From the NCBI GenBank assembly GCA_035308025.1, contig DATGHL010000009.1, forward strand, positions 1 through 44,003: a stretch of 44,003 nucleotides of DNA. Reading direction: 5' to 3'. The position numbers and the translations under genes were made by a program. This DNA is from Candidatus Binataceae bacterium. Its GTDB lineage: Bacteria; Desulfobacterota; Binatia; Binatales; Binataceae. Shown here one piece after another: positions 8,377 to 17,861 of this stretch. Below the pieces are notes generated by a model. The model was not told the DNA's origin. It saw only the letters and a list, made by a program, of their open reading frames with translations, and ran no database searches. Every line of letters starts with the position of its first letter. Positions within the stretch are counted from its first letter, which is position 1.

Positions 8377-8520
8377 GTACACGCTCCAAAATCGAAGCAT
8401 TCCAAAAAATCAATCCGTTCACGTGAAACAATTTGCTGAGCGATCGGGCAAACGCCGCGACAACGGAGCGGGATGCTGCCCGGACGGTGAAAAACGCTGC
8501 TTATCCTGACGCTGAAATAA

Positions 8521-8910
8521 ATGCCGATCATCGGAACCGGAATCGATACTATTGAGGTCGCGCGGGTGGAACGCGCACTCATGCGGCCGCTGACCGGCGA
8601 ACGGTTCCGCACACGCGTCTTCACCGCGCGGGAAGCTACCTACTGCGAGTCGCGCGGCCGCGGACGTTTCCAGAGTTACGCGGCGCGCTTTGCCGCGAAA
8701 GAAGCCACGATGAAAGCGCTGGGCACGGGATGGAATCGCAACGTCGGCTGGAGCGAAATCGAGATTGTGCGCGAACGCGGGCAGGCGCCGACGATCAAGT
8801 TGAGCGGTAAGGCCGCGGCCTTCGCGGCGCGGCGCAAGATCGCGCGCTTCCACCTGAGTCTGACGCACACCGCCTCCAGTGCGATCGCGCATGTAATCGC
8901 AGAACACTAA
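8521..8910 (+). CDS. acpS: holo-[acyl-carrier-protein] synthase
   Basis: Transfers 4'-phosphopantetheine from CoA to acyl carrier protein of fatty acid synthesis. The 129-residue length and motifs are standard: [12 protein letters not shown] with metal ligand D9, then [14 protein letters not shown] with E61, and LSLTHT near the end. ATG 8521 gives the exact family start although no Shine-Dalgarno is obvious. A separate Sfp-type enzyme at 26647-27393 serves the PKS-NRPS, so this one is most likely for primary metabolism. Confidence 0.92.
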   Translation: MPIIGTGIDTIEVARVERALMRPLTGERFRTRVFTAREATYCESRGRGRFQSYAARFAAKEATMKALGTGWNRNVGWSEIEIVRERGQAPTIKLSGKAAAFAARRKIARFHLSLTHTASSAIAHVIAEH

Positions 8911-8926
8911 GGAACTCGAGGACAAG

Positions 8927-9694
8927 ATGCAGCTTAAGAATATGGTGGCGCTGATCACGGGCGGAGGTTCGGGGCTGGGCGGCGCGACGGCGCAGGAATT
9001 CGCCGCCGCCGGCGCTAAAGTCGTGATCCTCGATCTGCCGGGCTCACCCGGCCCTAAACTTGCCGAAACGTTTGGCGGCAACGGACTGTTTGTCGCCGCC
9101 AACGTCGCGGACGCCGCCGCAACCGAGCAGGCGATCAACGCCGCGGTCGCGCGCTTCAACGCCCTGCACTGCGCCGTCAACTGCGCCGGGATCGGCCGCG
9201 CTCATCGCACGATCGGCAAAGAGGGTCCGCATCCGCTCGAACTGTTCAATCAAGTCGTGCAGGTCAACCTGGTCGGGACCTTCAACGTGATCCGGCTCGC
9301 CGCCGCGCAGATGGCCAAAAACGCGCCTGGCCCCGACGGCGAGCGCGGCGTAATCATCAACACCGCCTCGATCGCGGCCTACGACGGGCAGATCGGCCAA
9401 GCCGCCTACTCCGCGTCGAAAGGCGGTGTGGTCGGTATGACCCTGCCGATCGCGCGCGACCTCGCGTCGTCGGGTATCCGCGTCTGCACGATCGCGCCCG
9501 GCACCTTCGATACTCCCATGCTGGCCACCTTGCCTGAAGCCGCGCGCAAGGCGCTCGGCGCGCAGGTTCCGTTTCCCTCGCGCCTCGGCCAGCCCGAGGA
9601 ATTCGCGGCGCTGGCCCGGCATATCGTCGAAAATGCGATGCTCAATGGCGAGACGATTCGGCTCGACGGCGCGTTGCGGATGGCGCCGCGCTGA
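8927..9694 (+). CDS. 3-hydroxyacyl-CoA dehydrogenase type-2-like SDR
   Basis: 255-residue classical SDR resembling HSD10-type enzymes that oxidise 3-hydroxyacyl-CoA with NAD. It shows TGGGSGLG (11-18), an acidic residue after strand 2 (VVILDLP, NAD preference), NCAG (85-88), catalytic S148, Y161 and K165 (YSASK), and [10 protein letters not shown] followed by [13 protein letters not shown]. The last stretch is the usual tail of this subgroup. GAGGA lies upstream of ATG 8927, and the gene follows acpS by 16 bases, so they may form one transcript. It fits a role in fatty or branched-chain acyl-CoA breakdown. Confidence 0.85.
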   Translation: MQLKNMVALITGGGSGLGGATAQEFAAAGAKVVILDLPGSPGPKLAETFGGNGLFVAANVADAAATEQAINAAVARFNALHCAVNCAGIGRAHRTIGKEGPHPLELFNQVVQVNLVGTFNVIRLAAAQMAKNAPGPDGERGVIINTASIAAYDGQIGQAAYSASKGGVVGMTLPIARDLASSGIRVCTIAPGTFDTPMLATLPEAARKALGAQVPFPSRLGQPEEFAALARHIVENAMLNGETIRLDGALRMAPR

Positions 9695-9734
9695 GCACAG
9701 CTTTACTGCTTTGGGTTTCAGGACGCCGGAGCGT

Positions 9735-10319
9735 CTATTGCGAGGGGACGAGAGCGGGAAAGGGCGGCGCTGGAGCGTCCGGAGCGACGGCTGCGGCTGC
9801 ACGATGCCGATGATGAAGCAGCGCGCTATCGACTGAGATCGCCGCGATATAAAGCTGGCCCTGAAAGCGCTGGTTGACAAGGAACAGCATGCCGCCCCTT
9901 TCCATGCGAAACGGCATCTCCATGATCAGATGCGGACCTTCAAACATCATTACGCTGATCGCCAGATCATCGCCCGCCGCCTCGAACGGCTGGACGTGCA
10001 GGATGTGACCGCCCGGCAGAGTGAAGGCAACCGGATCGCCGCAATGAGTGCTCTGCTGCTGATTCCTGATCAGGCGATAGTTGGTGAAATCGAAGATCGA
10101 GCGAAGGCGCTGCCCGACGCCTTCATCCGTCAGTCGCTTATCCATGTGAAACGCCGGTGTCCGTTGCCTCATCGCGGTGCCGGGCGGATAACTCGCGAGG
10201 ATCGATTGGACACGAATCGCGACGAGTGGCGAGTTGCCCTGCGCCGCCGTATGAACGGATAACCCGGTCAGGCATAGCGCCGCAATCCAGATCGGTAGGC
10301 AGACCCGCTTTCGCAACAT
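9735..10319 (-). CDS. secreted protein of unknown function in sigma/anti-sigma operon
   Basis: 194 residues with a clear Sec signal peptide: basic start MLRKR, a hydrophobic core, then AAQG at about residues 25-28 as the cleavage region. The mature part has no recognised domain. It contains FTLPGGHILHVQPFEAAGDDLAISVMMFEGP, and a proline/alanine-rich tail. It starts only three bases after the anti-sigma stop (10323), so it is almost certainly cotranscribed and may be an exported partner or target of the sigma system. Confidence 0.7.
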   Translation of the reverse strand: MLRKRVCLPIWIAALCLTGLSVHTAAQGNSPLVAIRVQSILASYPPGTAMRQRTPAFHMDKRLTDEGVGQRLRSIFDFTNYRLIRNQQQSTHCGDPVAFTLPGGHILHVQPFEAAGDDLAISVMMFEGPHLIMEMPFRMERGGMLFLVNQRFQGQLYIAAISVDSALLHHRHRAAAAVAPDAPAPPFPALVPSQ

Positions 10320-10322
10320 AGG

Positions 10323-11033
10323 TCAGGGTTGCTGATCCGGTACCCAAACCACTGTCGTGCCACTGCGCGGCTCGTCCCAAACCGCCACCGAAGGACCGTT
10401 GCCGGCGCCCAGCTCCGAGACCAATTCTTCTGAGTCGCGCGCCGCGATCGCCGAGGCCTGGTCCCATACGCCCGACGGGTCTGTGGTCGCCGCACTCGCG
10501 GTCATGAGTGGCGACGCCGGGCTCGGTCCAGACGTCTGCGCTATCGGGCCTTGCGGAGTCTGGTTCAGCGCGATCTGGTTGCGCTTCGGTTGAGTTTGCA
10601 GTGTCTGAGTTCGCTGCGCGATCGCCAGCGGCGCGGTCGCCACCGGATGAAAGCTCTCACTAAGGCGTGGCGCCAGCAGCACGAAGGTCACCACCGCTGA
10701 AGCGGTCGCAACCCCGGCTATCTGGATCACTGACCCGAAGCTTCCGAGCGATTCCCAGAACTCGCGGATACGCGAACCCAAGGGCGGACGCTCGCGCGCG
10801 ATCCGCGCCATCACCGCCTGGGTGAAGCCGTCTAAGCGCGGGGCTGTCGAAACCTCACGCAAGGCAGCCCCCAGCGAGCGATAGCTCTCGAGCGCCGCGC
10901 GGCAGGCGTCGCAGCCGACCACGTGGAAGGCCACAGCTTCCATCTCGCGGGGGCGCAACTCGCCGTCCTCGAACGCTCCCAGCAAAAGTTCTATTTCACC
11001 GCAAGCAGCCATTCCTTCAGCTCTTATCGACAT
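10323..11033 (-). CDS. anti-sigma factor with zinc-binding (ZAS) domain
   Basis: Membrane-anchored regulator that would hold the ECF sigma factor inactive. The N-terminal domain has C11, H37, C41 and C44 (H-x3-C-x2-C), the zinc anti-sigma pattern, in the context LLGAFEDGELRPRE. One transmembrane helix follows at about residues 108-130. The C-terminal half outside is rich in Q, P, S and T with little predicted fold. Start: ATG 11033 overlaps the sigma stop by 17 bases; ATG 11012 is an alternative four bases after it, and the frame is open to 11060. The overlap suggests coupled translation with the sigma factor. Confidence 0.82.
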   Translation of the reverse strand: MSIRAEGMAACGEIELLLGAFEDGELRPREMEAVAFHVVGCDACRAALESYRSLGAALREVSTAPRLDGFTQAVMARIARERPPLGSRIREFWESLGSFGSVIQIAGVATASAVVTFVLLAPRLSESFHPVATAPLAIAQRTQTLQTQPKRNQIALNQTPQGPIAQTSGPSPASPLMTASAATTDPSGVWDQASAIAARDSEELVSELGAGNGPSVAVWDEPRSGTTVVWVPDQQP

Positions 11034-11667
11034 CTTTGAGGATTCCCCGCAGATGACCACGCGCGTAGTGCAAACGGCTCATGACAGTTCCCCGCGGGCA
11101 GTCCAGAACTTCGCTGATTTCGTCATAGGACAGCCCATCAACTTCCCGCAAAAGTATCACTGCGCGATGCTCAGGCGTCAACTCTTTCAGTGCGGCGCTC
11201 AGCCGTTGACCCAGTTCGCCGCGCGCTGCTTCGGTAAACGAGTCGCCAGTGCCGCTCGGAATCCGTCCGAGCTCGTTCTCCCCCTCCTCGCCCCGCAGCA
11301 CAACCTGACGCCCTTCGCGGCGACGGAAGTCGATCGCGAGATTCGCCGTGATCCGGTACAGCCAAGTCGAGAAACTCGACCGTTCCTCGAATTTGCCGAG
11401 ACTTTGATAGGCGCGGACAAAGGCTTCCTGCGCGATTTCAAGGGCGTCGTCTTGATTATGCACCACGGCCATCGCGACTCCCGCAACCCGCCGTTGATAG
11501 CGCTCGACCAGGGTGCTGAAGGCCCGTCCGTCGCCCTTGCGCGACCGCCGGATCAGCTCCCCTTCTTCGGCCTCTGGGCGCGTTGCGTTACTCAAGAGGT
11601 TAGACGCTTGTTTGCCCGAGAAATTCAGGTGAAGGAGGCCGGATCGAGTCCCGAACGAGGCTGTCAC
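11017..11667 (-). CDS. ECF-type RNA polymerase sigma-70 factor
   Basis: Region 2 is visible as GRAFSTLVERYQRRV...DDALEIAQEAFVRAYQSLGKF and STWLYRITANLAIDFRRRE. Region 4 is LKELTPEHRAVILLREVDGLSYDEISEVL followed by the recognition helix GTVMSRLHYARGHLR. This is the RpoE-like ECF group with a zinc anti-sigma partner next door. The frame is open to 11742, inside polA. GTG 11667 is chosen to avoid the polA overlap, but the true start may be still further in, nearer the EEGELIRRSRKGDG stretch. It lies just downstream of polA in the same direction. Confidence 0.88.
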   Translation of the reverse strand: MTASFGTRSGLLHLNFSGKQASNLLSNATRPEAEEGELIRRSRKGDGRAFSTLVERYQRRVAGVAMAVVHNQDDALEIAQEAFVRAYQSLGKFEERSSFSTWLYRITANLAIDFRRREGRQVVLRGEEGENELGRIPSGTGDSFTEAARGELGQRLSAALKELTPEHRAVILLREVDGLSYDEISEVLDCPRGTVMSRLHYARGHLRGILKDVDKS

Positions 11668-11707
11668 ACACTCGCGATAGTCCCGTCCCCGGATAGCGGG
11701 CGCGGCC

Positions 11708-14293
11708 TCACAGACGTTCAAGCTCCGCCCAGTTCGGTCCACACTTCAACTCGACCTTGAGCGGCACGGCGAGCGATGCGGCCTGCTCCATCGCCTGCCT
11801 GACCGCCTCGACGCAGGCGCTGAGCGCCTCGCTGCGGACCTCGAGCAGCAATTCATCGTGAACCTGCAGGATCATCCGCGCCGCGAGCTTGCGCTCGCGC
11901 ACCGCCGCGTCCATCCGCACCATCGCGAGCTTGATCAGATCGGCGGCGCTGCCCTGAATCGGCGTGTTGGTCGCGATTCGTTCCGCCTGCGCCCGCGCTC
12001 CGCCGTCCGGTCCGTTGAGTTCAGGCAGATAGCGCCGCCGTCCGTACATCGTTGCGACGTATCCGCGCTCGCGCGCAGCGCGTAAGGTTTCGTCAAGGTA
12101 GCGTTTGACGCCCGGCAAGCGTTCAAAGTACCGCTTGATATAGTCGGATGCCGCGGCAAACGGAATCCCCAGCTCGCCGGCGAGCCGCTGCGGCCCCATC
12201 CCATAGATGATGCCGAAATTGATCACCTTGGCCTGCCGCCGCGCCTCGCGATCATCCTTGTCCGCCCCGAGGACCTCGGCCGCGGTCCGTGCGTGGATGT
12301 CTTCGTCGCTCGAGAAGGCCTCGACCAGCGTCGCGTCGCCCGACAAATGGGCGAGAATGCGCAGCTCGATCTGCGAGTAGTCCGCCGACAGCAGCACGTG
12401 GCCCGCGGCCGGCACAAAGGCCCGCCGGATACGCCGTCCCTCCACGCTGCGCGTTGGAATATTCTGCAGATTCGGCTCGGTCGAGCTGAGCCGCCCGGTC
12501 GCCGTAAGCGCCTGATGGAACGAGGTATGGATGCGCCCGCTCGTCCCGTCGATCAGCTCCGGCAGCGCATCGCTGTAGGTGGATTTGAGTTTGGCGAGCG
12601 CCCGATACTCGAGCAGCCTGCGTGGCAGCGGGTGCGCGGAGGCCAGCTTCTCGAGCGTATCTGCGTCAGTCGAAAAGCCGCTCTTGGTTTTCTTCAGCCC
12701 CTTGGTCGGCAGCTTCAATTCGTTGAACAGAAGCTCACGCAGTTGAATCGGCGAGTTGAGATTGAACTCGCGCCCGAGCAGCGCGTAACACTCGCGTTCG
12801 AGCCCGTCGAGCTGTGCGCCGAACTCCGCCGAAATTCCGCGCATTGCTGCTGCGTCGATCCCGATCCCGGCCTCTTCCATCGCGGCGAGCACCTTAGCGA
12901 CCGGCAGCTCGATTTCGTTGTACAAGGGCATCAGGCCGGCTTCTTCGAGCCGCGCGCGCAAAGGTTCGCGCAGGGCCTCGAGTGCCGCGGGTTCCGAGGG
13001 CTCGCTCGCGCCGCTGCCGAGCGAGGTCAGATATTCGCGATAAAGTTCCGCCAGCGGCGGCTCCGGCTTGCCCGGATTGATCAGGAAGCCGGCGATCATC
13101 GTGTCGAGTTCGACCCCGCCGAGTTCCACACCGTAACGGCGCAGCAGCCCGAGATGCCGCTTCAAATCGTGACAGACCTTGCCCTGCGCCGGATCACTCA
13201 GGAGCGCGCCGAGCGCGGAAATCTGATCGCGCCCGAACACGTAGACCATCGGCTGTTCGGCTGCTTTGATCTTCAGTATTACGGCGCCGCTAGCGTCGCC
13301 GCCCAGATGGAACGCCAGCCGCGACGCCTTGCGCAACTCGGCTGCGATCGCCGAAAAATTCGCCGCACTGACGTGGTTTTCCGTGCTGTCGGCGGCGGGC
13401 GCCGGCCGCGCTTCGCCAGGTGTCAGCTCGTTGAGTAGCGATCCGAATTCGAGCTCCCGCAGCAGCCCTGCCACGGTTTCGTGATCGATCCCTGGCCACC
13501 CCAGCTCCTGCGGCGCGAATTCCAGCGGGGTCGTCGTATTGATTCGCACCAGCTTGCGTGAGAGCTCCGCGTCCGCGCGATGCTCCATCAGCACCGACGC
13601 CATTTTCTTCGGAATCCGCGCCTTGACCTCGCCGATCCGATCGAGCCCGGCGTACAGCCCCTCGAGTGAGCCGAAATGCTGAATCAGCGCGCTGGCGGTC
13701 TTCTCGCCCACTCCCGGCACGCCCTTGACGTTGTCGATCGCGTCGCCCATCAGCGCCATGATCTCGATCAGCGCGCGCGGCTCGACCCCAAAGCGCTCCC
13801 GCACCTCCTGCGGCCCGGTCCGTTTGCCGAACATCGTGTCCCACAACGTGATCTTCGGACCGACGAGCTGCATGAAATCCTTATCGCCGGTAACGATCAC
13901 CACCTCGAACTTGTCACCGACGGCTTGCGTCGCCAGCGTCCCGATCACGTCGTCGGCCTCGTAACCGTCAACCACCAGCCGCCGGATTCGGAACGCATCG
14001 ACGGCGCGATAGATATATGGAATCTGCTTGATTAGATCGCTCGGCGTCTCCGCGCGATTCGCCTTGTATTCCTGGAACAGATCGTCGCGGAAAGTCTTCT
14101 TGCTCGAATCGAAGACCACCGCGATATGACTCGGCCGCGCCTCCTTGAGCAGCTTCACCAGCATGCGGATGAAGCCGTAGGTCGCGTTGGTCGGTAGTCC
14201 GCGCGAGTTGTTGAGTTGCGGCAACCCGAAAAACGCCCGGAAGATGTAACCCGAACCGTCAACCAGATAGAGATTACGCTGATGCTCCGCCAC
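11708..14293 (-). CDS. polA: DNA polymerase I
   Basis: 861 residues from GTG 14293, the start that puts LYLVDGSGYIFRAFFG at residue 8, as in other PolA proteins. The frame is open to 14419. The N-terminal 5'-3' exonuclease is complete: VVFDSS, DGYEADDVIGT, VTGDKDFMQLV, and the GVPGVGEKTA helix-hairpin-helix. The middle domain lacks the D-x-E motif of proofreading exonuclease (FHLGGDAS in its place, about residues 328-335), so 3'-5' activity is probably lost as in Taq-type enzymes. The polymerase domain has motif A DYSQIELR, motif B KVINFGIIYG and motif C VHDE. It functions in Okazaki fragment processing and repair. Confidence 0.93.
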   Translation of the reverse strand: MAEHQRNLYLVDGSGYIFRAFFGLPQLNNSRGLPTNATYGFIRMLVKLLKEARPSHIAVVFDSSKKTFRDDLFQEYKANRAETPSDLIKQIPYIYRAVDAFRIRRLVVDGYEADDVIGTLATQAVGDKFEVVIVTGDKDFMQLVGPKITLWDTMFGKRTGPQEVRERFGVEPRALIEIMALMGDAIDNVKGVPGVGEKTASALIQHFGSLEGLYAGLDRIGEVKARIPKKMASVLMEHRADAELSRKLVRINTTTPLEFAPQELGWPGIDHETVAGLLRELEFGSLLNELTPGEARPAPAADSTENHVSAANFSAIAAELRKASRLAFHLGGDASGAVILKIKAAEQPMVYVFGRDQISALGALLSDPAQGKVCHDLKRHLGLLRRYGVELGGVELDTMIAGFLINPGKPEPPLAELYREYLTSLGSGASEPSEPAALEALREPLRARLEEAGLMPLYNEIELPVAKVLAAMEEAGIGIDAAAMRGISAEFGAQLDGLERECYALLGREFNLNSPIQLRELLFNELKLPTKGLKKTKSGFSTDADTLEKLASAHPLPRRLLEYRALAKLKSTYSDALPELIDGTSGRIHTSFHQALTATGRLSSTEPNLQNIPTRSVEGRRIRRAFVPAAGHVLLSADYSQIELRILAHLSGDATLVEAFSSDEDIHARTAAEVLGADKDDREARRQAKVINFGIIYGMGPQRLAGELGIPFAAASDYIKRYFERLPGVKRYLDETLRAARERGYVATMYGRRRYLPELNGPDGGARAQAERIATNTPIQGSAADLIKLAMVRMDAAVRERKLAARMILQVHDELLLEVRSEALSACVEAVRQAMEQAASLAVPLKVELKCGPNWAELERL

Positions 14294-14660
14294 AGGTCCG
14301 TTAACAGTAACGTAACCGGATTCCCTCGCAAAACCACGCCGCAGTGTAAACTCTGATATTGACACTGCGCTGAACCGCCGGTTAACTATCTGCGCTGGGC
14401 GCGCCTGCTGAATAATCACAGCGTTGAAGCGTCTTACAAAATGGCAACACCAGGGAAGCTTTGCTCAACCGGGCTCCAGACGGATACAGAGATTCTTGTA
14501 TCCGCGCTCGCGGACTCCCTTAGAACGAAATTGCTACTTTTAGTAAAGCCAAGCAACTTTTGTCATTCTGAGCGAAGCGAAGAATCCCGGATTTCCCCCT
14601 CAGCTGATAGGAGTGATTAACCAAGGTGATCAGGGATAATCGCCATCGGGCGGCGCGGCG
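14294..14660. other. intergenic region between polA and the ABC cassette
   Basis: Divergent intergenic stretch that should hold the promoters of polA (leftward) and the Gld-type ABC genes (rightward). Apart from the dispersed-repeat copy at 14562-14586, I see no certain -35/-10 pair, RNA or operator. Confidence 0.4.
14562..14586. repeat. dispersed short intergenic repeat
   Basis: A 25-base stretch with the core CTGAGCGAAGCGAAGAATC is of a type that recurs in intergenic spaces of many environmental bacterial genomes. The block at 19328-19459 begins with the related GTCATCCTGAGC and has a second similar core. It contains the inverted words GAGCGAAGC/GCGAAG. Confidence 0.5.
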
Positions 14661-15434
14661 ATGATCGACGTCAAGGACCTGAGCAAGGCCTACGGCAATT
14701 TCCTCGCCGTCAAAGGGGTCTCCTTTCGCGCCGAAAGCGGCCAGATTCTGGGCTTTCTCGGACCCAACGGCGCCGGCAAAACCACCACGATGCGCATCAT
14801 CACCGGCTTTATGCCGGCGACTTCCGGCACCGTGCTCATCGACGGCCTCGACATCTTCACCAATTCGCTCGAAGCCCGCCGCCTGATCGGCTACCTGCCG
14901 GAAAACCCGCCGCTCTATACCGATATGCGCGTCGAGGGCTATCTGAAATTCGTCGCCAAGCTGCGCGGCGTCCGCCGCGCCGAGGTCGAGGACGCCACCG
15001 CTCACGTGATCGACGTCTGCGGCCTCACCGAGATGGCTCATCGCATCTGCGGGCAGCTCTCCAAGGGCTATCGCCAGCGCGTCGGGCTCGCCCAGGCCCT
15101 GATTCATAATCCGCCCGTACTCGTGCTCGACGAGCCGACCATCGGCCTCGACCCGCGGCAGATTCACGAAATTCGCGAGCTCATCCGCGGCCTCTCGAGC
15201 AAGCGCACGATCGTCCTTTCGACCCACATTCTCCCCGAGGTTTCGCAAATCTGCGATCGCGTCGTGATCATTAACGACGGTCAGGTGGCGCTCGAAGAAG
15301 ACCTCGCGCAATTGCCCGCCGGCACCTCGCTCGAAGAGGTCTTCCTCAACGCCATCTCGCGCGAAGGCCATCTCGCCGGCGCCAGCGCCGAAGAAACTCT
15401 CGAGGAGGTCGGCGCCGGCCACTCCGAGGCCTAA
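14661..15434 (+). CDS. ABC transporter ATP-binding protein, GldA-like
   Basis: 257 residues with Walker A GPNGAGKT (34-41), ABC signature LSKGY (133-137), Walker B VLVLDEP (153-159) and switch His 189. This is the ATPase of an ABC-2 type exporter. The order with the next three genes (permease, GldG-like auxiliary protein, DUF4340 protein) is that of the Gld-type cassette first known from gliding Bacteroidetes, but also found in non-gliding phyla. The start ATG 14661 is the family start. The permease follows after 13 bases. Confidence 0.9.
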   Translation: MIDVKDLSKAYGNFLAVKGVSFRAESGQILGFLGPNGAGKTTTMRIITGFMPATSGTVLIDGLDIFTNSLEARRLIGYLPENPPLYTDMRVEGYLKFVAKLRGVRRAEVEDATAHVIDVCGLTEMAHRICGQLSKGYRQRVGLAQALIHNPPVLVLDEPTIGLDPRQIHEIRELIRGLSSKRTIVLSTHILPEVSQICDRVVIINDGQVALEEDLAQLPAGTSLEEVFLNAISREGHLAGASAEETLEEVGAGHSEA

Positions 15435-15447
15435 TCACGATTCGCTT

Positions 15448-16221
15448 ATGAAGAACACGCTCACCATCGCCGGCAAGGAACTCCAAAGCTTTTTCACCCA
15501 GCCCGTCGCCTATGTCGTCCTCACGGTTTTCCTGCTGCTCGGCGGATGGTTCTTCTTCTCGATGCTGCGGCAGTTCGACGAGATGATCCAGCTCGTCCAG
15601 ATGATGGGGCAGACCGCGAACCTCGATCAGATGAATCTCAATTCGCGCGTGATCGATCCGCTGCTGCATGACCTTTCGATCGTTCTGGTAATCGTGATGC
15701 CCGCGTTGACCATGCGCGTCTTCGCCGAAGAAAAACGCACCGGCACTTACGAACTCTTGCTCACTGCGCCGATTCGCACTGGCGAAATAGTCGCCGGTAA
15801 ATTCATCGCCGCCGCAGCTTTCACCCTGATCATGGTGGCGCTGGCCTGGATCTTCCCGGCCATCCTGATGGTTTTCGGCAATCCCGAAGTCGGCGTGATG
15901 TTCGCCGGCTATCTCGCCCTCGCGCTGCTGGCGCTGAGTTTCGTTGCCGTCGGGATCTTCACCAGCTCGCTGACGAGCAATCAGATCATCGCCGCGATCA
16001 GCTCCTTCGGCATCCTGATTCTGCTCTACGTCATTTCGTGGCCCGCCGAGGCCGGTGTCGGCGTGCTCTGGGCGGTCCTCAAGTACCTGTCGCTGCCCGA
16101 TCATTTTTCGACGATGGTGCGCGGGGTCATCGATACCAGTGACCTCGTCTTCTTTCTCAGTACGATTCTGCTCGCGCTATTCCTGACCCAGCGTTCGGTC
16201 GAATCCGCCCGCTGGCGCTAA
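15448..16221 (+). CDS. ABC-2 type permease, GldF-like
   Basis: 257 residues with about six hydrophobic helices. It has the typical opening AGKELQSFFTQPVAYVVLTVFLLLGGWFFF and the conserved cytoplasmic stretch PALTMRVFAEEKRTGTYELLLTAPI (the EEKRxGTxELLLT signature of ABC-2 permeases), followed by GEIVAGKF. It is the membrane partner of the ATPase just upstream. The transported molecule is unknown. Confidence 0.88.
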   Translation: MKNTLTIAGKELQSFFTQPVAYVVLTVFLLLGGWFFFSMLRQFDEMIQLVQMMGQTANLDQMNLNSRVIDPLLHDLSIVLVIVMPALTMRVFAEEKRTGTYELLLTAPIRTGEIVAGKFIAAAAFTLIMVALAWIFPAILMVFGNPEVGVMFAGYLALALLALSFVAVGIFTSSLTSNQIIAAISSFGILILLYVISWPAEAGVGVLWAVLKYLSLPDHFSTMVRGVIDTSDLVFFLSTILLALFLTQRSVESARWR

Positions 16222-16263
16222 GCACAACTTCCAAACCATTTTCGAGAGGCAGGGAATCATCGG

Positions 16264-17835
16264 ATGAGGCGGACATCGGCGCTGGCGGGCCTGCTCGGCA
16301 TCGTCCTGCTTTCGTTTGGGATTATCGGCTACGCCTTGACCAGCGGCGGCTTCGCCCGCCTGTTCATTTTCGTCAATCTGGTCGCCGGCGCCTTTGCCCT
16401 GATCGGTTGGATCGTTTCGAGCCGCGGCGATCTCGGCACGATGGCCGGCCGCCGCACGACGCGCTATGGCGCGAATGCCGCCATCTACTCGATCGCTTTT
16501 ATATTGCTGCTGGTCGCGGTCAACTATCTGGCTTCAACCCATCATCACCAGTTCGACCTGACCTCGCAAAAGGTCTTCAGTCTGGCCCCCCAGTCGGTCG
16601 CCGCGGTCAAGGATCTTAAGCAGCCGCTTAAGCTTTATGGTTTTGTCGCCGGCGGACGCAGCCCGCAGGCCGAATCGCTCTATCAGGAATACAGCTACGC
16701 CTCGCCGAAGGTCTCGTACGAACTGGTCGATCCGAACAAACATCCCGAGCTGGCTGAGCGTTTCAAGGTCGCCACCATGAACACCACTCGCGTGCAGCTC
16801 GGCGGCGACAACGGTGAGGGCGTCAACGTCACCGAGCTCGGCGAAAGCGGCATTACCAACGCCATTCTCAAGCTAAAGAATTCCACGACCAAAACCGCCT
16901 GCTTCATTACCGGCGAGGGCGAGGGCGATCTCGCCGAAGCGCAACAGCAATCCGGCCTGAACGATTTTCAGAAGGCGCTCGAAGGCGAGAACTACTCGGT
17001 CAAGACCATCAATCTCGTCACCGAGGCCGCCGTGCCAAAGGATTGCACAGTGCTCATCGTCGCCGGACCGACGCGACCGCTTCTGCCGCACGAGCTCGAC
17101 ATTATCAGCGGCTACCTCGACGACGGCGGCCGCGCGCTCGTGATGCTGCGTCCGATTCGCCCAGACCACTCCGTCGATGAAACCGCACTGGTCAAGTTGC
17201 TCGCCGATTGGGGCGTCACGGTCGGTAACAACGTCGTGGTCGATCAGGTTGTGCGCCTCTTCGCTGGCCCAGCCCTGGGCATCAGTCCAACCGTAAACAC
17301 CTACGGGCCGCACGAAATCACCACCGGTTTCGACAAGCAGACGGTTTTCCCGATGGTGCGCACGGTCGATCCGGCCGGGACGCCAAAAGAGGGACTCGAG
17401 GTCGTGTCGCTGGCCAAGACCTCGGAGACTTCGTGGGCCGAAACTGATCTGGCCGCGCTCTTCCTCAAGCAAACCGCCTCCTTCGACAAGGGCGTCGACA
17501 CCAAAGGCCCGGTCAGCGTGGCCGTCGCCGTTGACGCCAATCTAGATCTGCTCAAACGCGGCAAGGGCAACGCCCGCCTCGTCGTCTTCGGCGATACCGA
17601 CTTCGCCGACAATCAGTACCTCGACAATTTCTTCAATCGCGACTTCCTGATGAACAGCGTCGATTGGCTCGTCGGCCAGGGCAACTCCATCACGATCCGG
17701 CCCCGCGAGCTCCGCGCCTCACGCTTCAACCTGACGATCGCGGAATTCGACGTTGTCTTCGTCCTCTCCGTACTGCTGATTCCCGAATTGCTGTTGCTCG
17801 TCGGGATCGCGGTCTGGTGGGAACGCCGTAACTAG
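16264..17835 (+). CDS. GldG-like ABC auxiliary membrane protein
   Basis: 523 residues. Three hydrophobic segments near the N-terminus (roughly 5-27, 33-53, 78-97) precede a large soluble region. A final membrane helix lies at about 495-518. The soluble part has HHHQFDLTSQKVFSLAPQS, the hallmark LTxxKxxSLSxxT opening of the GldG/ABC-auxiliary family, and FITGEGEGDLA. It lies 42 bases after the permease and is expected to act in the periplasm with the exporter. The full length argues against decay. Confidence 0.87.
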   Translation: MRRTSALAGLLGIVLLSFGIIGYALTSGGFARLFIFVNLVAGAFALIGWIVSSRGDLGTMAGRRTTRYGANAAIYSIAFILLLVAVNYLASTHHHQFDLTSQKVFSLAPQSVAAVKDLKQPLKLYGFVAGGRSPQAESLYQEYSYASPKVSYELVDPNKHPELAERFKVATMNTTRVQLGGDNGEGVNVTELGESGITNAILKLKNSTTKTACFITGEGEGDLAEAQQQSGLNDFQKALEGENYSVKTINLVTEAAVPKDCTVLIVAGPTRPLLPHELDIISGYLDDGGRALVMLRPIRPDHSVDETALVKLLADWGVTVGNNVVVDQVVRLFAGPALGISPTVNTYGPHEITTGFDKQTVFPMVRTVDPAGTPKEGLEVVSLAKTSETSWAETDLAALFLKQTASFDKGVDTKGPVSVAVAVDANLDLLKRGKGNARLVVFGDTDFADNQYLDNFFNRDFLMNSVDWLVGQGNSITIRPRELRASRFNLTIAEFDVVFVLSVLLIPELLLLVGIAVWWERRN

Positions 17836-17861
17836 GCGCCAACTGGGACAAGCGCTTCGCG

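Noticed and set aside
12293..13438. 381-codon open frame on the plus strand inside polA
   Set aside because: It is antisense to the conserved DNA polymerase I, rich in Arg and Gln as expected of a GC-rich shadow frame.
14520..15422. 300-codon open frame antisense to the ABC ATPase
   Set aside because: It overlaps all Walker and signature motifs of the real gene on the other strand and has no recognisable family.
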